Source: Candidatus Nomurabacteria bacterium RIFOXYB1_FULL_39_16 (lineage in GTDB: Bacteria; Patescibacteriota; Minisyncoccia; Phycocordibacterales; UBA9973). From it: a stretch of 47,668 nt of DNA. Within the stretch, counting starts at the first letter, position 1; each line of letters opens with the position of its first letter. This document shows, in pieces, positions 1 to 9,800 of the stretch. Made by a program: the position numbers and the translations under genes. The stretch lies in contig MFWB01000011.1 in the NCBI GenBank assembly GCA_001787205.1, positions 1 through 47,668 of the forward strand, written 5' to 3'. The notes under the pieces are model-generated. The model saw only the letters and a list, made by a program, of their open reading frames with translations, was not told the origin of the DNA and ran no database searches.

Positions 1-910
<910 letters not shown>

Positions 911-1094
911 TGTTAAGAAATTTAGAAATCACAACCCGCCTTTCGGCGGGACGCTCCTCCGTTTTTACGGAGTAAGCAAAGCCAAAATTTTAACAGAAAT
1001 ATTCTTTCACGACCGCTCGCTACTAAAATATTTTTTTGGCTTTTTTCTGTCTGCGACCGAAAAGACCCTAATTGTGCACCTTGCACCAAGGATA

Positions 1095-1122
1095 ATTATC
1101 GCGACAGAGTTTCAATTTTCAA
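1095..1122 (-). promoter_or_regulatory. Candidate sigma70-type promoter (P2) for 23S rRNA
   Basis: Minus strand TTGAAA (1122-1117), 16-bp spacer, GATAAT (1100-1095); lies downstream of an intrinsic terminator and upstream of 23S. Confidence 0.5.
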
Positions 1123-1144
1123 AGTGTCATTCCGTCCTGATTTT

Positions 1145-1243
1145 TCAAACAAAAAACCGCCTTTTGGGCGGGCCTTACAGACAAAAAGAAAGTCTGCTCT
1201 AACGCCGCCTTCTTAAACTGTTTCTTGTAATTATCATACTGAT
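1145..1243 (-). ncRNA. Candidate ~95-nt small transcript/attenuated leader upstream of 23S
   Basis: Starts just after a near-consensus promoter (1250-1278) and ends at GC hairpin CCCGCCCAAAAGGCGG followed by TTTTTT (1151-1173). Contains mini-ORF MIITRNSLRRRR (1199-1237). Confidence 0.4.
1151..1173 (-). terminator. Intrinsic terminator in the 23S upstream region
   Basis: Minus strand CCCGCCCAAAAGGCGGTTTTTT. Confidence 0.7.
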
Positions 1244-1249
1244 TAAAGG

Positions 1250-1278
1250 AGTATAATCTATAACAAAAAAGATGTCAA
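1250..1278 (-). promoter_or_regulatory. Sigma70-type promoter (P1)
   Basis: Minus strand TTGACA (1278-1273), 17-bp spacer, TATACT (1255-1250). Confidence 0.75.
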
Positions 1279-1295
1279 TGGGGACATCTTTTTTG
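1263..1295 (-). terminator. Intrinsic terminator of the 1322-3040 gene, overlapping the P1 -35 element
   Basis: AAAAAAGATGTC....GACATCTTTTTT inverted repeat; U-tract on either strand. Confidence 0.7.
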
Positions 1296-1321
1296 GGTTA
1301 TAACTGATATTTTGTCTTTAA

Positions 1322-3040
1322 TTAATTAGCAACTTCCAGAGCTGAAATGGATTTGGGCCCTACTACCCCATCAGCCTTTAATCCAGCATTGGCTTGAAAA
1401 GCCTTAACAGCAATAAGAGTTCTCGGACCAAATTTACCATCAGAAATTAAACCTATGCGAGATTGTAGACAGGACACATCTGCACCGGATGAACCTAGTC
1501 TCAATGTACTAGTTATAGTACAGGTAGTTATTGGAGTGATTGTTGTTTTTCCATTACAAAGTTCACCAGTTGTCGAGCTATATCCATAAACTGATGTACA
1601 ACCTGAAGGAAGAGTTTCTAACCGACAAGATTTTCCATCATAAGCGCTGTATCCTTGCGTTGAAGTACAACCACAACGGAAACCAGTTGTTGAATCAAAT
1701 CCGTTTTTGCAAACTGGAGTAGGTGTTGTGGTCGGAGCACAAGAGTTTCCATCATAAGAACTGTAGCCTGAGGTTGACGTACATCCACAACGAAAACCAG
1801 TGTTTACATCATAACCATTTTTACAATCAAAAGTAGGAGGTGTGATGGTTGGTGTTCCAGAAATAATACTAAATGCTGCGTTGCTTGAATCACAATTAGC
1901 TGTACCTGTCTGGCAAACTTTAATCTTATACTTACCTGCAGGAACTTCAAAAGCTGAAGAATCTTGGCTATTTCCAGACCAATTTGGAATTGTCCAATTA
2001 TATGAAGAACCTGATACATTTTTAGCGATTGTACGTGGTTGAAAATAAGGATACGTAGGACAACTATTAGTAGTACAAGGTGGTTGATATAGATTAAGAG
2101 TAACATCATAAGTCCTTGGAGCTGGTGAAACACAATATGCCCCAGGTGGACATGTTGGAAAGTCTATCTTGTCTTTCCATTTAATTATCTGAGTTGTTCC
2201 CTTTACCCAAGCTTCTCCCCCATTTGGAGAAAGAACGGTAACGTTTGAAGTAACAGAATCGGAAATATTTACTGTAACAGTGTTAGATTTATGTGTTTTG
2301 CCATTTTGATATATTTCAACATAAAAGTAACTGGAACCACTAGTATTTGCAGGACCACAAGTCATTGTCCACACTGAATCGCTTGTGGAATTATTACTAC
2401 AAGAGTTTGCATTACCAAAATTCTGATCAAAGAAAAAGGCTCTACTGTATCCACGTCCTAAATTCTTGGGTTCACCAGATATCAAAAATGTACTTCCTGG
2501 ATTAACTGTAATATATTGTCCTGAAACCCCCTCGCTGGACGCAGTCAACATAATAGAGGGTTGAAGTGTTGTCACTTTCCCCACTTGCACATTCAGACTT
2601 GTTGAGGCGCTTTGCCCGTTATCATTTGTAACTATAAATGTTGGTGTATAGTCCCCAGCTTGTGAATAACTGTGAGTGAACGTCGCGGACTGTTGCATAA
2701 TTGGACGTTTTCCTGAACTTGAATCTAACAAAAGAGACGCGTATATTTCATCTCCCCAAACCACACCATATGATAGACTTCCTCCATTTCTATCATAAGC
2801 TTTTACTGTCCAAGTTCCTGTTCCGTTGACATCTAAATATTGTGGTCCAGAAACTCCAGAAATAACCGGAGACTGGTAGTCTGGTGGCATTGTTGTTGTG
2901 CCACAAGGCTCACCCGTTGTTGCACTGTAATTAGTAGTAGAGCTACAACCAGCCACAATTGCCTCCACAGAATCAGTGTTAAAAATAAACAAACCAAGAA
3001 CAAACAGAAGAGCAAACAGACCAAATTTGTATTTTTTCAT
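1322..3040 (-). CDS. Secreted surface protein with PKD/Ig-like region, Cys-motif repeats and C-terminal peptidoglycan-binding (PG_binding_1-like) domain
   Basis: ORF 1322..3091; likely start at MKKYKFGLFALLFVLGLFIF (signal peptide). C-term LRLGSSGADVSCLQSRIGLISDGKFGPRTLIAVKAFQANAGLKADGVVGPKS; repeats of CTS..GYS..(D/TG)..C. Confidence 0.85.
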   Translation of the reverse strand: MKKYKFGLFALLFVLGLFIFNTDSVEAIVAGCSSTTNYSATTGEPCGTTTMPPDYQSPVISGVSGPQYLDVNGTGTWTVKAYDRNGGSLSYGVVWGDEIYASLLLDSSSGKRPIMQQSATFTHSYSQAGDYTPTFIVTNDNGQSASTSLNVQVGKVTTLQPSIMLTASSEGVSGQYITVNPGSTFLISGEPKNLGRGYSRAFFFDQNFGNANSCSNNSTSDSVWTMTCGPANTSGSSYFYVEIYQNGKTHKSNTVTVNISDSVTSNVTVLSPNGGEAWVKGTTQIIKWKDKIDFPTCPPGAYCVSPAPRTYDVTLNLYQPPCTTNSCPTYPYFQPRTIAKNVSGSSYNWTIPNWSGNSQDSSAFEVPAGKYKIKVCQTGTANCDSSNAAFSIISGTPTITPPTFDCKNGYDVNTGFRCGCTSTSGYSSYDGNSCAPTTTPTPVCKNGFDSTTGFRCGCTSTQGYSAYDGKSCRLETLPSGCTSVYGYSSTTGELCNGKTTITPITTCTITSTLRLGSSGADVSCLQSRIGLISDGKFGPRTLIAVKAFQANAGLKADGVVGPKSISALEVAN

Positions 3041-3102
3041 AATATTTAAAATATACCACTTTTTTAAAATATGTAAATACCACAAAACCATACTTTTTTA
3101 AG

Positions 3103-4005
3103 CTAGCTTTGCGCCCAACCGACGAACTTGAAAGTCTTTAGCATTTCTTCAATTTTCGCTGCATTCGGTCCGCTAAATTGATAACCCACATTCCCCTGTC
3201 TAAACCAGTAAAAAGTAACTCCGCTATAAGTGTATACATTAAATGTGGTCTCGCCAATTTTTATACTTTTTATATATGTGTAATTTGGAAGATCATATTT
3301 TACCCACCAAGAAACATCTTTCACATAAGACAGCCCACCGGACGGTAAGGAGATACTAATGTAAGGTCCGCCTTCTGACTCTTCTTCGTGAGGAATATAT
3401 CCTGCGGGTAACTCAATCGTAAATCCGTGATTTTTGTAAGTATAAGTATTTTTGGTTGGTGGTGTTACAAAATAATCTTTCACAAAAACATTCTCCGGAA
3501 CTTTAGTTAATTCTTGGAAGCTGACTATCTCGTTATTTCTCATAAGGCTGACTGTATATGTGCTAATAGAATAAGATGCATCTCCATATTTCTTTACTAA
3601 ATTTTGCCAATCAACAAGGGGGAATTCTCCTTGATTTTTAAAAGTTTCTAAAATTTTAAATTGACCGTTGGTAAAATTCAGTACAGCCATACCCACGCTA
3701 TAACCATCTTCAAAACTTACAAACAAATTGTTATTTCCGATAAATTGAACACTGTAAGGGCTCAACCAAGCTGTCGTTCCTGGATGGGTTGGTCTAAAAG
3801 AAATAGAAGTTTGAATTATTTGCCAATTAGTTTTTAAGCTTGCTAAGATTTCTGTTTCAGTAATTACATTGTTTTGTGTCCCCGCATCAACCACATCAGG
3901 AGCTTCGGCTTTTTGATTTTTATAAATATACACACCGCCACCCACTAATAATAAAATTATTATTCCTAATAGTATGGGCACCACAAAACCATTATTTGTT
4001 TTCAT
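3103..4005 (-). CDS. Single-TM anchored hypothetical extracytoplasmic protein
   Basis: N-terminal TM segment VVPILLGIIILLLVGGGVYIY; no domain recognised in the rest. Confidence 0.75.
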   Translation of the reverse strand: MKTNNGFVVPILLGIIILLLVGGGVYIYKNQKAEAPDVVDAGTQNNVITETEILASLKTNWQIIQTSISFRPTHPGTTAWLSPYSVQFIGNNNLFVSFEDGYSVGMAVLNFTNGQFKILETFKNQGEFPLVDWQNLVKKYGDASYSISTYTVSLMRNNEIVSFQELTKVPENVFVKDYFVTPPTKNTYTYKNHGFTIELPAGYIPHEEESEGGPYISISLPSGGLSYVKDVSWWVKYDLPNYTYIKSIKIGETTFNVYTYSGVTFYWFRQGNVGYQFSGPNAAKIEEMLKTFKFVGWAQS

Positions 4006-4043
4006 ATATCAAGCATACTACTTTTAAATCAGTTCGTTAAATC

Positions 4044-4074
4044 AAAAAGCCCCCGACTAGGTCGGGGGCTTTTT
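4044..4074. terminator. Bidirectional intrinsic terminator
   Basis: AAAAAGCCCCCGACTAGGTCGGGGGCTTTTT. Confidence 0.9.
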
Positions 4075-4107
4075 GTATTCTGAGCGAGGACTACCCTCGC
4101 TCACTTG

Positions 4108-4800
4108 TTATCTTTGTGAAACTTCTTCACTCAATTTGGAGATAAATCGGGAAGCGTGGTCTTTACCACCCAAGCCGAAAGCCAAAGCGCCACCTAGGGC
4201 AACCATAGCGATGATTCCAGAGAAAAGAATACTCATATAATCACCGAGTCCGAGTTTACCGAGCGCGATGATGATAGCGAATACCCAGACAGCGTATTTA
4301 GCGATAGTGGAGAGCAGGTTTGCCGCTTTTAAATCTACTGCCTTTGCAGCAGCCAGCACAGTCTTGGATAAACCTTCAGAAACCACAGCAGCAATAATCA
4401 AAACAAAAGCAGCAATGATAACTTGAGGCAAGAATCCGAGAACGCTTTCTTCCAAGAAAGAGGAAACATCGGTTAAGCCAACCAAATTTAGAGAAGGAAG
4501 CAGGAAGACGATTATAACAAACCACCTTACTACCTGCCCTACAAAATATCCCGTGTTAAGATTTACTCCGGCTTTTCTGAAGAAGCCTTCCGCGCCGATA
4601 GACTTAAAAAGGTTGTCTATTTTTAAGCTGGAAAATACTTGTTCAATCGCTCTAGCGACCACAGAACCGAGCAACCAACCGATAAAAAAGAAAACGACTG
4701 CCATGAGAAGTCTCGGAGTAAACTGAACGAAACCCCACCATAAACTCTGCAATGATGAATTGAAAACATCACCCCAGGTAAGCCAAATGTTATTTACCAT
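4108..4800 (-). CDS. Mechanosensitive-channel-related membrane protein (conserved TM helix repeat type)
   Basis: Multi-TM protein with FIGWLLGSVVARAIEQVFSSLKIDNLFKSIG and LALAFGLGGKDHASRF style motifs typical of small MscS-like/TM_helix proteins. Confidence 0.7.
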   Translation of the reverse strand: MVNNIWLTWGDVFNSSLQSLWWGFVQFTPRLLMAVVFFFIGWLLGSVVARAIEQVFSSLKIDNLFKSIGAEGFFRKAGVNLNTGYFVGQVVRWFVIIVFLLPSLNLVGLTDVSSFLEESVLGFLPQVIIAAFVLIIAAVVSEGLSKTVLAAAKAVDLKAANLLSTIAKYAVWVFAIIIALGKLGLGDYMSILFSGIIAMVALGGALAFGLGGKDHASRFISKLSEEVSQR

Positions 4801-4879
4801 AATAATTAATTATTAATACCAATAAAATACTTTGCTAAGTTTCGACCTTATTAAAGTTATGCTTATATTGTATCAGTTT

Positions 4880-5461
4880 TTAGGCTTTCTGTAAGACTTG
4901 TGTGGATAACTCTTTCGCCTGCAAGACTACCTCGTGCGGATAATCTAAAATATCTCGAACGAGTTTGTCGTACATATTTAATCTATATAGAAATTCTTTT
5001 GTTTCAAAAACAGCATAGACGAGCTCCATACCTATTTCAGCTTCTATTCTTTTTATCCCTTCTTCTATTTTTCCTCTTTTCATCTTATCACCCACAATCA
5101 AGAGATCCACCCTAGAATCATGATTCTTTATAAAAATACCGGAAGTTACAACGAGCTTCATACGCCCAACCTTTTTGAAATTATTTAAAATAGCTTGATT
5201 GCTAAGTGTATCCGAGCCCAGAAGCAAACCCTCAAATTCTTCACCATATTTGAATGCTGAATTATAAGACCAGTCCACCGTTCGTTTTTTAACAAAACCA
5301 ATAGAAGATAGTAAGCGAAGCTCCCGACGAGCAAGGTCAGGATTCACCCGACTTCTCTTTACTACATCTTTTGTCGTAAAACCTTTGCCACGGTTAAGCA
5401 GAAAAAGTCGCATGATTTTTACCCGAGCAGAACTACCTAAAATTTTTCCAAGAATTTCCAT
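4880..5461 (-). CDS. HTH (winged-helix) transcriptional regulator-like protein, nucleotidyltransferase-like C-terminal region
   Basis: ILGSSARVKIMRLFLLNRGKGFTTKDVVKRSRVNPDLARRELRLLSSIGFVKKR wHTH pattern; -10 TATACT placed 7 nt before the ATG. Confidence 0.65.
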   Translation of the reverse strand: MEILGKILGSSARVKIMRLFLLNRGKGFTTKDVVKRSRVNPDLARRELRLLSSIGFVKKRTVDWSYNSAFKYGEEFEGLLLGSDTLSNQAILNNFKKVGRMKLVVTSGIFIKNHDSRVDLLIVGDKMKRGKIEEGIKRIEAEIGMELVYAVFETKEFLYRLNMYDKLVRDILDYPHEVVLQAKELSTQVLQKA

Positions 5462-5510
5462 ATCATCCAGTATACTGCGTTTTTTATAAAAAACAACGTT
5501 TACCTAAACG

Positions 5511-5538
5511 AAAAACACCCCTTTTAGGGGGTGTTTTT
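5511..5538. terminator. Intrinsic terminator
   Basis: AAAAACACCCCTTTTAGGGGGTGTTTTT. Confidence 0.85.
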
Positions 5539-5639
5539 AAAGGTTATTTTAATTCAACGTTGGCCACACATAAATTCTTGCTAGAATTTTGCGCAGCCCC
5601 CGCCTCAGCGCCGACGCGCTTCCGGCCGAAAAGTTGAAC

Positions 5640-6008
5640 CTATTTTAGTTCAACTTTTCCACCAGCCTCTTCTATCTTCTTTTTAAGATCATCAGCTTCC
5701 GCCTTCTTCATTCCCTCTTTAAGGGTTGAAGGGGCAGCATCCACTAAGTCTTTTGCGTCTTTTAAGCCGAGGCCTAGAGCTTCTTTAACGACTTTCATCA
5801 CTGCGATTTTCTGTTCACCCGCAGAAGCTAGGACTACAGTAAATGCATCCTTCTCTTCAGCTGCTTCAGCTCCCGCTGCTGCGCCCGCTCCTACTGATGC
5901 GACTGCCGCTGCAGATACTCCGAACTTTTCCTCAATAGCCTTCACCAAGTCATTCAATTCCAAGACTGATGCGCTCTCGAGATCTTTCATAAATGAATCA
6001 AATTTCAT
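5640..6008 (-). CDS. rplL: 50S ribosomal protein L7/L12
   Basis: Characteristic KTAFTVVL-like hinge and C-terminal domain ([50 protein letters not shown]). Confidence 0.97.
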   Translation of the reverse strand: MKFDSFMKDLESASVLELNDLVKAIEEKFGVSAAAVASVGAGAAAGAEAAEEKDAFTVVLASAGEQKIAVMKVVKEALGLGLKDAKDLVDAAPSTLKEGMKKAEADDLKKKIEEAGGKVELK

Positions 6009-6034
6009 AATTTTATTTTAATTAATTATTAATA

Positions 6035-6514
6035 TTATTTTTTCTTCGACACTTCGTTTACTGCAATAGCCAGACGCTGGATAGGACTCTTGAGCAAGAA
6101 CGCAATCTTGGAAAGCAATACTTCCCTGCTTGGTATCGTTGCCAGCTCCATCATATAAGCGCTGTCTACAAATTTCCCATCAAAAATTCCACCGAGGATG
6201 TTCAACATTCCTTTATGGGTCTTTTGAAAGTTATATACTTCACGTGGTGAAGAAATAGCGTCCGCAGAATACGCAATGGCAACTTCTCCTCCAAGCTCTG
6301 GGACAACTCCTTCCGCTTTTCCTTCAAGGGCTCGCTTCAGAAGAGTCTTCCTTCCTACTTTATAGCTCACTCCTTGTTCTCTCAAGCTACTTCGAAGTTT
6401 TGTCTCATCACTCACTTTTAATCCATGGAAATTCACAAAGACTAAAGATTCGGAGTTTTTTATTGCTCCTTCCAGGTCCTTGATCATTTCTTCTTTTCTT
6501 GATTTTTGTAACAT
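6035..6514 (-). CDS. rplJ: 50S ribosomal protein L10
   Basis: Sequence pattern and synteny with rplL. Confidence 0.95.
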   Translation of the reverse strand: MLQKSRKEEMIKDLEGAIKNSESLVFVNFHGLKVSDETKLRSSLREQGVSYKVGRKTLLKRALEGKAEGVVPELGGEVAIAYSADAISSPREVYNFQKTHKGMLNILGGIFDGKFVDSAYMMELATIPSREVLLSKIAFLLKSPIQRLAIAVNEVSKKK

Positions 6515-6640
6515 ATATTTTTGTTTTTTATCTTAAACGACAAAAACGGCTTTCGCCGCAAGTTTTCCTCCGTCAAATGACAGAATATCGACCCACTAAA
6601 TAGGACTTAATGTTTGCCTACTTTCTCTGCGGTAAATACA
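6515..6640 (-). promoter_or_regulatory. Candidate L10 (rplJL) leader autoregulatory RNA
   Basis: ~120-nt leader before rplJ with structured segments (TTACCGCAGAGAAAGTAGGCAAACATTAAGTCC...; CTTGCGGCGAAAGCCGTTTTTGTCG). Position matches known L10-leader RNAs; no covariance model was run. Confidence 0.5.
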
Positions 6641-6656
6641 ATATAGCACAAATGCC

Positions 6657-6800
6657 CTATTTTGCAAATCCTATCTTATTGTTCAGTGTTTCCATAAACT
6701 CCCCTCCGCCGTCAAAATACATCACCAAATAAACCCCCACCAGCCCGAAAATCACTATTATTGTAAATATAAACAAAGTCTTAAAAAAATGTTTGACCAT
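6657..6800 (-). CDS. Small single-TM hypothetical protein (47 aa)
   Basis: In-frame internal start MVKHFFKTLFIFTIIVIFGLVGVYLVMYFDGGGEFMETLNNKIGFAK, closely following the 1141-aa ORF. Confidence 0.4.
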   Translation of the reverse strand: MVKHFFKTLFIFTIIVIFGLVGVYLVMYFDGGGEFMETLNNKIGFAK

Positions 6801-6813
6801 TGTCTTTAGTATA

Positions 6814-9800
6814 TCAGACTTCCCCGACACCTGGTGTCGGGGTGGGGATAACAACTTCTTCAAGAGGGTCTGGGACAGGCGGAGGAATCTCCTCTGGAAT
6901 CTCCTCCGGAGTATCTGGAGTTTCAGGAGTTTCTTCCCCGACACCTGGTGTCGGGGTGGGGATAACTTCTGGCACTTCTTCTATCATGATCTCTTCTGGG
7001 ACATCTTCTATAATTTCTACCGTAATAGCGTACGGAGAAAGATAATCATTAAATTCACCACCAGCTAAATTTTTGAGATGCAATTTAATTTTATAAATAC
7101 CTTCTTGCAGGGTCGTCCCTTCGCCCGACAAGTTTCCATCCCAATTTTCGGAACAAGTGGTTTTGTTGTCGCAATCATCTCCGGGGTAAAAATATTTGTA
7201 GAGAGTTTCATCGTCTTCCTTTTCAATTTTAAGAGATACCCAATCCACTTCCTCGTCCGCGATGAAATTAATAGAAACAGGTTCAGTCAACGGATTGGTC
7301 GTAATGTCGCCCACTACTCCATTAAATGTATATTCCGTAATTGTCGGCGCAGTGCCGAGTTCGGGCTCTGGATCAACGACGACTGATTCATCTACAATAT
7401 ACACCGTTCCTGCTTCACTTACTCCTCCGTACCCACTCCAACCATTAGCGGTACTTTGCCCAGAAAAAGAAGAAGTTTTAGAATAGAGAGCTATTCTTCC
7501 TCCGCCACCAGGGCCATAACACACGTCAGGACAATACGACCCCCCTCCATCCACTTTGAATTTTCCTACGCCTTCTAAAGTTTCAGTTGTTATAAATATA
7601 CTCCCACCACTTGAAGTATTGTCGCCAATGGCGGAAATTATTCCATCATTTACCAGGGTGTCTTCAACAATCATTCTAATAGCCCCTCCGCCAAAAGGAT
7701 GGTACCCTCCTCCTCCACTTCCGAATTGGGTAGGTTCTGTCTTGGAACCATATATTGATGATGCCACATTGCCACTACCCAATCCTCCGTGACTTGCTCC
7801 AGAATAATTGGCGGTCGGTGCTCCAGGTCCGGCGTTTAAACTGTAACCCTTGCCGTCCGCTAAAATAGACGAGCTTGAGTCAACAGTAATGTTTGGAATC
7901 TCCAAGAAAAGCGTTTTTTCTGGAATAATCGTAATTAGCGAGTTTTCAGTCAATTCGAGAGATTCGGCGTTAATTGTTTCTTCTCCAGAGAGAGTGAGGG
8001 TGGATTTTTCATCAATGATAATTTGCGCAATGTCTAAAACTTGGTCCTTAGCTAAAGCTAAAGAGGAATTGTCCTTGATGAGAATTTTATCTGCCGTGAC
8101 AGAAACGCCTTCTTCCGAAATTACTTTTGCGCCGTTTGAAATAAAAATATTATTAAAGGAAAATGGACCATCATCATTTCTGAATTGCCACGAAGAGTCT
8201 ACATAAAAATCATTCTCCGATTCATCAAATATACCGACGGTGCCATCTTGAGCACAAACTTGAGTCCAACCATCGTAACTTCCACATCCACCTTTTGCTT
8301 CTATCATTCCTTCAAAAGAAGAAGTTTCATAATATAGAGCAATCCTTCCTCCACCACCAGGACTCTTGAAAAAGCCGGTGAAAAAAAGCGCTCCACCGTT
8401 TGCATGCAGTGTGCCATTTCCCGCTATTTTTTTAGTTGATACATAAATACTTCCTCCGCTACTTGCGTTCCCTCCGGAAGCGGAAACTGTTCCGTTGTTG
8501 GTAAAGGTATCCGATACGATCAGCTGGATAGCCCCTCCTCCCCGATGCAACCAAGCTCCTCCACCACTACCCAAGTCAATTGGTCTTATTGCCGAACCAT
8601 AAGTAACTGCAGACAAAGGGTTACCAGTATGGTCACCATGGCTAGCACCAACGGTAGGGTCACTTGAAGTTCCGGGTCCTAAATTTTCTGGACCGTAACC
8701 CTTTTGATCTGCAGAAATAGATGCTCCTTCTGTAATGGTTAAATTAACAGCATTTATTTTTACTCCCTTGAAAGCATTAGTGGATTCCTGGTCTCCTTCT
8801 AGAGTTAAAATTGCGTTATTGGTTATCACTAAATTTTCATAATTATATTCGCCGGGAGCTAGAGTGGTATTCTCATCAATCGTAAAAGTATCCAATTGAA
8901 CAGGATCTTCTGGAACAGGTTCCTCGGGGTCTGATTCTTCTGGATCTGGCTCCTCTGGGTCTGGTTCCGCTGGATCGGGTTCCTCCGGGTCCGGATTTGA
9001 CACGACGGGGTCTTCTTCAGGGTCTTCTGTTTCTGGTTCCGGCTCTGGTTCCACTGGCTCCGGTTCTTCTACTTCTACTTCTGGTTCTGAAGTTGACGAC
9101 CCTCCTCCGCCACCACCGCCACTACTACGACGACGAGGCTTTTCACCAGAATCAGCTATTTCTTTGGTCTTCTCTTCTGTTGGCGCGTCTTCATCTAGAT
9201 TTTCATCCGAAACTGGCATTGGCACTGGTTTTATATTTTTAGGAACTTGTTCCTTAGGAATTTGTTCTTGTGGAGGAGCTACGTCATCCGATTCAGTATC
9301 ATCCGCTGAATTATTTTCATCTGTCGGCGGTAAATCTATGGCCAAGTCACCGCCCTCCGGCAAACTTTCTATGACATTGCCCATCAAAGCATTCCCTATC
9401 GCCATGCCCACGTTGTATGCGCCGACTATTATATCTCTTGCTAAAATTGCCGTCGGGTCTGCCACTGCTAACATTATTTTTAGTATTTTATGTCCCAAAG
9501 TAAGTTCTGGTGGAGAAATACAAGGTCCACTCTCTTCTTGTTCGTCATTTTCTTTGAGGTTGTTGAGCGCGGATTTAATATCTCTGACGATTCTGTCTCC
9601 TTCATATTTCAGGTAAACATTTGAAAAGCTGTGCCCGTTGCCATCAATATCTTGTGAAACTGGTATGTGAACATTCGGCGATAAAATTTTTATAAAACGA
9701 GCTACGCTGGTTGCGATGACGCTATCTGTGTCGGAAGTTAAATATTTTCCTCCGCCCGCAACCCTATTCGCGGGGGTAGCCACACCATACACGCCGATTG

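Noticed and set aside
1804-2133. 109-aa minus-strand ORF inside 1322-3040
   Set aside because: Alternative frame of a clear coding sequence; Leu/Ile-rich artefact composition.
6793-9616. + strand ORFs antisense to the 1141-aa protein
   Set aside because: Repetitive shadow frames; no start signals or recognisable domains.
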